Part shown: piece by piece, positions 25,199 to 37,100 of the stretch
Layout: every line of letters starts with the position of its first letter
How positions within the stretch are numbered: position 1 is the stretch's first letter
Assembly (NCBI GenBank): GCA_030549495.1
Contig: JAUIRK010000536.1
Coordinates: 868,001-932,000, forward strand
Reading direction: 5' to 3'
DNA from: Nectonema munidae
Taxonomy: Eukaryota; Nematomorpha; Nectonematoida; Nectonematidae
DNA: 64,000 bases
Program-made: the position numbers and the translations under genes
Notes under the pieces: model-generated
What the model was told of the DNA's origin: nothing
The model's input: only the letters and a program-made list of their open reading frames with translations
The model's database searches: none

Positions 25199-28100
25199 GT
25201 ATTTTACTCTTCTTTCAAAAGATTCGTGAATTTTTAACAATTTATTGTAACCGTTTTTTAAGAAGCTCATATGGTAATTCACAAAAACCTGTCACTCTTA
25301 AGTATTTTGAGCTAAATAATTTGAAGTGTTTCTTCGGAGAAAAGATTAAAACTTATCAGACTCTTACTTGGGCATCATTAAATTTTTTCTTTCAAATAGA
25401 GTACACTCCAAAAGTGTGTATCAGGTTTATCTAGTCAAAAGTTAAAAAAAAAAATTTCTATTTTTTATTATTATACCTGGATCTATAGGAAAATAGATAT
25501 TCTTCTATATAGCTGCAAGCTTTTCGTGTGTCAGAAAAGAGGTGGGTGATTTGTAGTAGGTAAATCAAAATGGCTATTTGATCTCTTTAACTCATAGGCA
25601 ACCCTACATTCATTATCCCCCTCTCCCTTATTCAATGAAATAGATTATCGTAGCAGTACAGAAGAGATACGCTACTCCCTTTATCTCCGTTTTTATCTGC
25701 ATCCCCCGCGGGTTTCTTAGAAATTTTGAACGTCTTGAGTGCATTAATTATACAACGATCTTATTTAACTGTTTTCCCCTTAACTACATATCTCCTCATA
25801 CTGAAAGTGGAGCGAAAAGAAAGGGAATTGTTTGTTCATTTGATTGGTTGATATCGTAGCACGCGATTTGCATATTCATGAGAGGGTGCGAGCCATATTG
25901 GAGGATAAGCAGAAAGGATAGAAGTGTCTTTGATCGTGTCAGCCAATCATTTCCTTCTTTCATTATTTCTGTGTGTTGGAAATCATTATTCCTAAGCACT
26001 TCACGCTTCTTGGGATTAGCCCATTTATACTCACAGTCTTCTTTCGCTAGTATCCCGTTTGTTGAATGGAGGTGGCAATATCCAAATTTCACAATTCGAA
26101 GTTTGTCGACATAAGAAGAATGATTTCAGCGTCTATGCCATGTATAGATGTCAGGTGCTGTTCCAAAATAATCCTCACAAAATCCCCCTTCATTTATCCT
26201 CCCTTCAAAAATAAGCGATTATAAGTTTGTTAAAATGTGTGCACACAATTTAAAAAAAGTGTCTTTTTAGAGCTGAATTTTTGCTTGTTGAGTTTCATCA
26301 CATATGCATCATATGTTCAATCTGCCCTGTTCATCTTTACGATCCTGAAAAGTTTTGCTAAACGTAAAAGCAAAAGAATATAGATAATGATAACAATATA
26401 ATTAATCTCCATTCATTGCTTCTTAACCAGAGGAAAGCAGAAAAGAGAAGTTGAAAAGTTCATCCCCTTTTCTTTTTTCGCCCACACCTGCGGGGTTAGA
26501 TGAAGGTACACATGGGAACCCTACCTAAAATATGCAGTTTAATGGGAGTTTTTTGAGAGCTATTCAATCTTCATACGCTTTTTATAATGCAATACATTTT
26601 AATGAAGGATTCAAAGCAAGCTAAAACATATTCTAAATTAATATATATGTACTTTCTTTCATACTCTTTATAATGGAGTAAATTGAAGAACTCATACAAT
26701 TATATAGCTCATTTATATTAACGGAAAAGTGTTGAAAATTGAAACTATTCCAGTTTTTTATTCTATTTTTTCATATTGAACTTCTTTTTATCCAATTTTT
26801 AAACAAGCTAGCTTTGCTTATTGAAATTAAACACTTCAACCTTTTAGTTAAAACGTTTTGCCAGGATCACTTATGATTAGGCCAAATGATTAGGGTACAC
26901 TAATCCCAAAATTGATTTTAATAGAAGTAAAATATTAAATCATTTTACTAATAGAATACCATTGTTGCGAAGTCAGAGAGAAATCCAAAGACTCTGTCTC
27001 CATATACTTAAAATTTTTAAATAATTAAAGCCAAATCCTCCCTTCAAACCTCGACTAAAGAAGGGTCACTCCATATGTTCACAAAAATTAACATTATTTT
27101 ATCCATTATTGAGCATACTTAAAAAAAATCTATTTCCGATACCTATACTTTATTAGATATACCGATTCAGAAGCTATAAGTAAAGAAGACTCACAACTAA
27201 GCATAAATAATTTATTTGCTAAAATATTTATTATAGGATTTCCATTAATCCAATAAGTATCAGATGTTTTTATTGAATTTCTATTGATTTGATCATAATA
27301 ATACATGCCAATTTTGTATTAATAAATTGGCATTTAGTGGACTCCCTTGATAAAGGCCATTTATAAGACTTCCGCTAATCGACAACCAAATCTAAATCAA
27401 CAGAATAAATATAAATGGGCGAAATCAATTAGCTCTACTAAATTTGATGGATGTATTTTTAGAATTTGTAAAATTTAGTAATTTGTTAGAACTTCTTTTA
27501 AGAAGCTGTTATGCGAAACCACAAAAACTTGTCACTCTTAAGAATTTGGACATAAAGAATTTTAAGTGATCCTTCAAGTAAAAGATTATCATTTATCAGA
27601 CTGCTTCTAAAATGAGGAGGCTAAAAGTGAGAGAAAACTTCATTTAGAAGGAGAGAACTCTTTCGCCGCTCTACTGTAAATAAACATATAGTTTTATTTA
27701 AACAAATCTAAATTAAAAGGATTGCAAAGAAACATATGTTAGTAGTAGAAGTAGCATATCCTAATTACAGTGAAACCGTGAGTACCCGAACATTGAGTAT
27801 CCGAATTTTCGCATATCTGAACACCTAAAATGCGCGCTCAACTAAAGAAAGAAAGAAAGAAAAAAACGTCTAAACATTTGCTTATGTGAACAAGATTTTT
27901 GTCTCGAAATCTGTTTGGATACTTGAGGTTCTACGGTATCTTACACTTTCTCACATTTTCTAGGCAATAGACGGCTTCATGTTCATCCTGAATCACGAAG
28001 GCAAAATCGTGTTTATGACGGAAAACGTTTGCGAATTCATGAGCTTGTGTAAGGAAGATTATGTTGGACAGAGCATCTACAAAATCATTCATCCAAGCGA

Positions 28101-31100
28101 GCACTCCGTTTTTTCTACGATTCTTTGGCCTTTGTTTGAAGGTATTTGTAAGACTCTTACTTCACTTCTTTCACTTACCAAAATTTCATTCTTTCAAAAT
28201 GAAATATTGAAGAATATAAATTTTAACGCCATCTTCTATTCCAAAAAATGTCTACACTTTTCTCAGCTTAGCAGTATTTATTTATACGATATATCTAGTA
28301 CTTTAGAAACAATATTGCGGATTGATAAGGAGGAACCCAATTTCAAAACGTAGAGTTCAGTGATAAAGTTTGTTTTTAAAATGGTAGATGGCGTCAAAAT
28401 TTATGCGAAGATTGCAATAATACATTTTTGTTTTTGTATAGGATATAATTCATGAAATTGTTTTTGTATATCAATCTGATAAATTTTTTTAACCCAGTAA
28501 GTACCATAGAAATCAGACGATATCTAAAAAACGCAGACGATTTATATTCAAAGTCATTGAAAAAAGCAGACGAAGATGAAATTACTTATGTTCCCAAATG
28601 GGAGCATTGGGACTTAACCCGTTAACGCCCATGTCGACTTTACAAAAATAAAATCGTCTGCGTTTATCAAAGCTCTTTAATACAAATCTTCTGCTTTACA
28701 TTAGATATCGTCTGATTATTCTGGTCGTTAACGGGTTAAATAAAACTTTGATGCAACTTTTAGTGTAACTTTAATTTTGGTATATGCTCGGACATCTTGC
28801 GACTTTTCAAGCAAGTTACTTACTGGTTATCGACCACAGTCGACATATGTCGACTTTACAAAAATGTGAATCGTCTGCGTTTATTAATGCTTTTTAATAC
28901 AAATCTTCTGCTTTATACTAGATGTCGTCTGATTATTCTGGTCGTTAACGGGTTAATTTAGGTATTTTGTGTTATATCGTGCACGAGATACGAATTTTTA
29001 CGCCTAAATTTAGTGCAATTATTTTTTTGAAAACGTGATCTCATTGGACAGATAGTGTGGAGAGTACAACTGAGTCAAGTCAAGATAGTCATCATTTTTC
29101 CAAATGGAAGGCAGTGAACAAAACGTCTGCGCGCTCCTCACTCCATTGCAAATTTTTGTCTTCCAATCAAAAGTTAGACGCACCACCTCCTTCGAATCTT
29201 CTGCGCGTGGAAAGCGAACAAACATTCTCTCAGTCCAATTTGGAGAAGGAGAGGCCCAGCTCTCTCAACGACAACAACTATATCAGTATCGTGATCACGG
29301 TGTCTGCCATGAAAATAAACGACATTCAGTCCTACAAAATTTGCGAAAATGAACTTCAATGTAAGCTTACTATTATTCCATGATCATATGAACGTTAGAA
29401 ATGAAACGTATATTTATTACATATTATATATTTAGCGGAAAATATTGGAACAAAACCAGAGGCGTAGCCAGATTTTATCCTCCGGGGGCATGAAAAATTC
29501 AGGGGGTGTATTATTTATTTTGATTAATTTACCATGTGAAAATATGAATAGGGTTTGAAAGATGAAATTGAAGTCAGATTAAAAAAAGTGCAAAAAATAA
29601 CACAAAATTTATTTAAAAAATTATAAAACAAGTGTTTATATGGATAACTTTCTAAGTTTTTCAAGTCATATACTAATCTTAAAATGGAATGAAATGAAAA
29701 CAAAAGAACTTATTATCTAAACTTCTTTTAACCCATTCACGACCAATGTTCCTATTTTGGAAAAAAAGAAAATTTCCCCTTCCTCCTCTTTTTTAATTAA
29801 TTTGAATATAAACTGGCTGGGTTTTTTTAAATTTGCTTTTTTTTTTTTGGTTTTAAAGGGGTTAAGTTAGTTTGAATTTTTTTATGTAGGTATTCAAAAA
29901 TTGAGCTTTTTTGCTATCTTAATTAATTTTATCTGGGGTCGCTAAAAATTTTCTCAGAGAGGGGGAGGGAGCGGCCCTCTACCCCCCCCCCCCCCCCCTC
30001 CCCCTAGCTACGTCAGTGGCAAAACATTATTTCGTTGACTATCAAGGTGTGTTTTAAAACGTGCAAGACTTATAGATGTCGGTTTAGATCAGTGGTTCAC
30101 AAAGCAATCATTTACAAATTATTATTTGTATTTGATCAACTAAACTTGAAAACTTAAACATAAAAATGACTTGAAGTTTTTAAAAATGATGATAATTGTA
30201 AAAACCTTGCCTCCATTGCAGTAACACACTTTGAATAACCATCACTCAAATATAGATCGCAATTTCATTGGTCATAAGCGAGCGATAGGATGCGCAGCAC
30301 ATGTTCTTTTTTTAATTTACTTACAAGTCACTGAATTTATTATGCTTTACAACACAAATGTGAATGTTTCTTATTTTGAATATTGAAACAATTCTATTGG
30401 TTGTTTCATGAATGACATTGACAATCAACTTTTATAATCTTTACTTATGATGGAATAAAATAAAATCGATTATAGTAAAATCTGAAAAATTGCAAATTTA
30501 GAATTTTAAATTAATTGTATACTCTTAATTGCATAGAATCATATTTCTATGTTTTGGATTAAAAGTATATATTTCAGAATATAGAAGTCTTTCATAGTGA
30601 CATTTTGTTTAGATATTTCAAAACTTTTGACAGAAATCATTGAAAAAAAGTACAATTCTTTTTGAAGTTCAATTCAAGGCATTATTATCTTTGGGGTTCA
30701 AAACTTATCTTTTATAAATATGTCGACAATTTGAGTCTTTTATTTACAATTGATTTCTCGTTTCTTTTCTATTTTCTCTAAAAGATTGTAAGGATGTCCT
30801 TTTTTCAAAAATTTTCAACTATACATTTTAAAATTTGTTCCAAAATTAATTACTTACTCAATATAGCTTTTAATATCAATTTATTTGAAGATTTAAAAAT
30901 TAAAAAGAAATCTTTTTGAAAGTAATTCATTAGTTGTCGCTATCGCAAAGAAACTATTATAGTGACATGGCTAAAAATGCTGTTGTACGACATTTTAATT
31001 TGCTTTATATGCTAAATCTTTTATAAAATGTCATTAAATATCCATTTTTTTAAATTATTTAATGGTTAATTTAAATTTCTCTTTAGCTGTAGCTGTAGAT

Positions 31101-34100
31101 TTGCATATTTTGTGAATTTGAGGTTGTTTTATGAAAATGAGCATTAGACTCGATTTATGTAAAGAACAATGAATGATAAATGTAATAAAAATCAAACTTT
31201 TGTGTTGAATTGCGTTTTACCATCGCTTATTTCGTAATTAGTTGTTCACTAACTGTATTTAAGGACACCACCTTCAAAGAATTCATGTCTTTACAAGTGT
31301 TTCCTTTTGTAGATAATGAAAGGTATGCCATTTGCATTGCTCAACGAGATACAAAGAGGTATCACTACGATTCAAACTATAAAATGAGTGCTTACTCCAT
31401 TCCTCCAACCCTTCAAAGTGAAACATTCAAAGAGATTTCAAACAAAAATATTCAAAGCGCCCTCCACTCTATGAAAAATGGCCTCCTCCAAGAGGAAGAT
31501 GTCGGGGATGCTGAGCAAAGTTTGTCGCGCGAGCAAAGCAACTTCTTACAAGAGTCCAAGGATATCAACGAAATCTTAAAAGCGTTTCCCTTCGATCACA
31601 AGAATGATTGCGAAGATTATTTCAATCAGCGTATTAATATTTTTGGATTTCTCTTTTATCATTTGTGCTATAAAAATACGGTGACGAGACTTTCGCATTT
31701 TGTGGAAAAAAATGTCATCGGTATTTTTCTAAAACCTAAAATGTCCGAATTATAATAATTGTAATGAATTAGCATCAAAATAGATGATTTAAAATTATTT
31801 TCTCAATTTTTGTATTTTGAGTACTGAAGAAGTAGTGCTAACTTTCAACTACTATCAACAAATGAAAGATAGCTAGTGAAAATAATTCCGCTCATGCGAC
31901 AAATACAGAGAGATTTTGTTCTTTGATGATGGAAGGTCAATGAAATGATTGCAAAAACCAATTATTATTATTATTATTATTATCTATTTAAAACAGTAAG
32001 AAGCATTCTGAATTCTGATAGCAAAGTTAAACTTCAAAAAAGTTTCTTTCTTTGGAATTTTATCGATATCTCTGTCAAAATAAAGAATTTTTGAAGAATA
32101 TTTCATCTTCGAAAAAGTACTATTGAATCAAATATATTGTTGGATTATTGCAATTTTGAATTTTCTTAATAAACCCATTTTTTAGTATTGCAAAATTAAG
32201 GTTGGTCCGAATTTGTCCACTTTTTTTACTATTTATCTGTTAAATGTCCTCATCTATATTTAAAATCTGGCAACCCTACATAAATATAAAAAATATTTTC
32301 TTATGAAAGAACAAAATGCCAATAATATAAAATATAATATGTGTGTCACAAGAGCGGATCCAAAACCTCTTTAGCGGGGGGTAAATTGGGGGTTAAAATC
32401 AAGATATGAGTTTAATTTTGAATAATTATTTTATTTAAATATTGAAATATCAATTATTTTGTATACTAACAATATAATTTATCAAAATTACTTAGCTAAA
32501 CTTCTGAAAAAGTTCGCGGGTGGCTCAGATAAGGGTTCGAAGTGGCCAGAGTCCCATTAGCGCTTCTCTGAATCTAGCCTTTGTGCGACACAAGTATTCA
32601 CTGTAACAAATTCTCTTTTGTAAGTAACTTCTTGAAAATATGTTAATATATTCCTCAACCTTGAACAGTCAAGAAATAGAAGTTAAGGTTGGTATGGAAT
32701 GATTGAATGGAAATAATAGTTCTAGATGATAACCTTGGTGGTGTGTGTGTGTGATTGAGCGAGCGAGCACACTGGAGCGACACAATTGTAACACGTCTGG
32801 AATTCTGTTTCCAATTGAAGCAAATTATTTTCAGAAAGTTAATTATTGTTATAGTGAATTTTAGCCTTAACGGTTTCGAATGTCTTTTCTTAACTACTTA
32901 TATTATAATATACAAAATAACGCAACACATACGGTGTTTCAACTTTATAATATAGGCTAGGATTAAATGCAGACAACTTGTGTGATCTGACAAAATATTG
33001 GATGAAAGAGAATATAATAATAAATTTAACGGAAAAATGGTGAACATTTCATTTACCTTTTATCTTTTTTTGCGTAAAAATATGAGACTAAATCAAAAAA
33101 AAATTTAGCTAAGATATTTTCTTTTCACACTTTGGTAAGAGATTAAAACTAATTTATGCCTTTTTTATACTCTTATGTGCACATCCCTGGTTATTGACAT
33201 TCCGCGTTGCTGAAAGTGCCATAAAACTCTTGGAAGGATTGAAGAAAAAATGGTTTGTGGCTAAAAATAATTTTGTTTAATAACTTTTAATTTTGTTCAT
33301 TTTGTCATAAAAGAATTGATTTTGTTTAAAAATTATTTTTATTTTTTTTTAATTCGATTTGTTAAAAATTTGGCATTTTAAGTGGAATTTATTTAAAATA
33401 ACATGAAATTACATAAAAGAAAAATACTGCATAGACATGAAACTTAATTACACATTTTACCGAAAGTTGAAAGAAGACTGTAACGTATTGTTGGAATTCA
33501 AAAGGCTAATAAATCGCTCCAATGAATCAACATCAGAAGATGAACAAAAAAAAATAAATTAATTAAAATTATACAATTTTATTTTCAAAACTACTACAAA
33601 ACTATACTATTAGAAACATTACAAAATTTATAATTACAATAACAATTAATATACAAATATATAAATATCGTATGGAAAGGAAATGACAGAACAAATCAGA
33701 TATTAAATGGATTATAAAAATCTAAATTATTCATGAATTGACATGCAAAACATTCGTGAACATCGCAATTAAATATATAATTGTCTATATACACACTTCT
33801 CATATGGTTTTTTAAAAGAACTGATATTTAAATGAAGAATAGCAGGTAAATAGATATTGCTATTCCAGAATTGCGAAATTTCAATCTTTGATCTCTTATA
33901 ATAATAAGGGACGACAGTTAGATTTTTATAATGCAAATCGTAATTAACCCATTTACGGCCAATGTTCCTATTTTGGAACATAAGTAATTTCATCTTCGTC
34001 TGCTTTTTTCAATGACTTTGAATATAAATCATCTGCGTTTTTTTAGATATCGTCTGCTTTGCTTGGCCTTAACCCGTTAACGACCAGAATAATCAGACGA

Positions 34101-37100
34101 TATCTAATGTAAAGCAGAAGATTTGTATTAAAGAGCATTGATAAACGCAGACGATTTTATTTTTGTAATGTCGACTATAGTTTATTGTTCAGAAGTTTAA
34201 ACAAAAAGATAGATAGATCGTATTTATAAAGATCATTTATTTTGAGTATTTTGCTTTCATATAACAAATTACTTGTGTGCGTGATAGATAGTGGACTCCA
34301 AACATAAGGTACCTTTTTATCCTTGGGGGAACTTTTTTTAAAGGAAAAAAAAATTAGCATTATTTTCTCTTTTAATATCAAAAAAGTCATCCAATTTTAT
34401 AGCATTGTAATGAAAAAAACATTGAAATGTGGTATAGAGCCACATTTGACTTTTAGTGGTGCCATCTTTTCAATATTTATAAATTTTAATCATTTTAGGG
34501 AATCTTTCAAAAAATATTTTTGATCCTATATAGCAATAGATAGTTTGTAATTAATAATATTTATCAGTTTTATCACAATGATTATAAAGTTAAATTGTAA
34601 TAATTGCATTATTTGATTAAATTTTATTTTGTTATTGAAAAAATTAAAATTTTGAATTTGATTCTGATTCAGATATTCTCAAAAATATACTATTTCTATC
34701 TAAAAGGGATTAAATGAGATAATAGGATTAAGGGGATAAATAATATGATCATAGTAAATGTGAAAGCAGTAACGTTGTGTGCTTGGATGAAACCACCCAC
34801 TCGCTCTCAACAGTATTTTAAAACTAAATCAGAGTCTCAAACACAAGTTTTGTCTACCACCCTATTTACTTCATTCTATTGACAACACCGTTTGGTTACC
34901 CCAAAATGACATGTTCATTCAATAGATTTTTATATTTTTCCACCCGCTCTTTGATTTTACGCCATAAAAACTTTTATAAGGGGATTTATTTAGTTAACTA
35001 AATTTTATAGCTAACTTCTAACTAAAATTAATTGAAAATAATAAACTGGAAAGAATGGAACACATTAATTTTTTAAATTCACGACCGGTTTCAAAGTATA
35101 AACTTCAAAGCAACCTTCATTCATGACATGGGAACAAGAAGTTTATACTTCGAAACCGGTCTTGAGCTCTATTCTTTCCATTTCATTATTTTAAATATTG
35201 CTATTATGGGCACGTCTGCCAAAGACTTTATTTCTAAAATTGATTGGTCGAGAAATTCGGTTTCTTCAAAATGTTCTAATTAATGTTTCCTGCTATATCA
35301 TTTAATTCAAAATATTTTTCACATAAATGTCTCTATAAAACGAGAATTACTGTATCTTCATTTCATTCTATTTCCACTTGATTGGATTTAAAATTTTGTT
35401 TTCTACTATCCCCTATAGAGAGGGTGACGAGTTCCTGGAATTGAAATAAAATGTGGTAAAGTATTTTTTAAATTCACTTTTACTATAAAAGTATATACCG
35501 TATCGTAACGAGGTATTTGAATCCAGAAAATTCTTCCAAAATTTTAAAACTCTACACTTTGCATCAGAATTGTAGACAACTTGAAAGAATGGGCAAGATT
35601 GAACAAACCAAAACTTAAAATGGGATAGGGCTGTCGTAAAGTTAGTTACCAGAGATCTTCAAAATTCGCTTCAGGGATCCAAAAGCCTAATGAATTAATT
35701 AATTAATTCCATTTATTTTAGTTACTCATTTTTATTGTTTCTTTATTTAATTAGTATTTTACTCACAAATGCTAAATTCTAAGTTAATTCTATTTTAGAG
35801 TGATAGCAATCTAAATTTCAGCTTCAGGGATCCAAAAGCCTAATGAATTAATTAATTAATTCCATTTATTTTAGTTACTCATTTTTATTGTTTCTTTATT
35901 TAATTAGTATTTTACTCACAAATGCTAAATTCTAAGTTAATTCTATTTTAGAGGATGCAATTCGCTGGGAGTAAAATTTGTTGTCATCTATTTTCGGAGA
36001 ATGATATAATATATGTAGTAAAAGCACAAATGTCAAATATAATAAATACATAGTCGTGATGAAGTCAAATTGCTTCTGATAAAAAGACCTGCAAATTGGG
36101 GTCAGTAAGTTCGGGCAATGAAAATCCTAATTTAGGGATAGGATGCGCGATGAATTCGGGCTTGGTTCACATAGACTAAAAGAATCTCTTTTTCGCGTGG
36201 ATTTTTTATATGAGAGAAAACGTATTTTGTAGATTTCTGCTTGTTACGTCACTGAGTATAGATATGATTTTTTTGAAACGGTATTTTTCTTCAATCACCT
36301 GTTTTGAGTCGAAGGAGTTGAATTTCATTTTTTTTAATTTATCCAATGTCTTTCCTCTTAGAAAACTTCTTATTTTCAAAGTCCTATTTTTTAAACGATG
36401 ATTCAAAAGCACAACATATTGAAAATGTGAAACAGTATGCCAATTACAATCACAACATCAACAACCTAAGTCCAACGAAGTATCTCTGCATTTAATTTTT
36501 CTTTTTCCTATCTCCAGCGCATTGCATTTAGATTTACTGAAATTTCGCATTTCAAAGAAAAAAAGGTTACTGAGACAAGCAGCATAAATCCCAAAACACA
36601 AGTCAACCCAAGTGAAACATTATTTCAAGTTACACATTCTGAAGATTCCATCAGAAAAGGGGGTACCATTATTTTGAATAGCTAACACTATATCTAATAA
36701 TATATTTAATAATGAAAATTCAACAAGAGTTTATTGAAAATTGAGACAAAGAGTTAGACCATTGTTTTGTAACGTCCTTCCATAAGAAATGATTCCAAGT
36801 TTTGTTATAATCTTCACACAATTTATTCATTTTAAAAGGAAACCTTAGTCTGAAGATGTTCTATAAAATTTTAAATTGTTAATTGAAGAAAACGTGAAAA
36901 GTATAAAAACTGAAAGGCAACATGTGATCACGAAGGGACTTGAATCAAGCAAATCTTTGGCGAGCCAAAATTAAGTTTATGACCATGAGAAGTATTTGAT
37001 TTAAACAAGTTTCAGATATTTTTACCAAACGAAGACAACTTTTTTGATCAAGTCTCAATTCTTTGCTTTTGCGGTGATTTCAATGATTAATCTGAAATAA

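Larger units (their letters stand above)
33769..34390 (-). mobile_element. LINE C-terminal fragment interrupted by a MITE pair
   Basis: Minus-strand 34390-34178 encodes YESKILKINDLYKYDLS then IFLFKLLNNKL, the same tail region as the LINE at 20.2 kb. 33943-33769 encodes NYDLHYKNLTVVPYYY and SQFWNS, the later part. The two pieces are separated by the TTAA MITEs at 33948-34177. A short stretch expected between the pieces is missing. Confidence 0.7.

Noticed and set aside
24959-25282. 107-codon minus-strand ORF
   Set aside because: It overlaps the plus-strand coactivator exon 25097-25198, which has splice sites, phase and the FGPILLE motif; the minus frame is a shadow.
25796-26114. Overlapping ORFs of 98 and 78 codons on both strands
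   Set aside because: They lie inside the first coactivator intron, overlap each other, and show no recognisable motif or splice context.
29019-29359. Other ORFs over coactivator exon 3
   Set aside because: Only the frame with GT-AG borders joins exons 2 and 4 in phase.
31264-31297. Start of exon 4 at the AG before GACACCACC (31263)
   Set aside because: The incoming phase would make an immediate stop codon; the AG at 31297 is the first that fits.
34323-34523. 66-codon plus ORF
   Set aside because: Overlaps the minus-strand LINE tail and lacks any motif.
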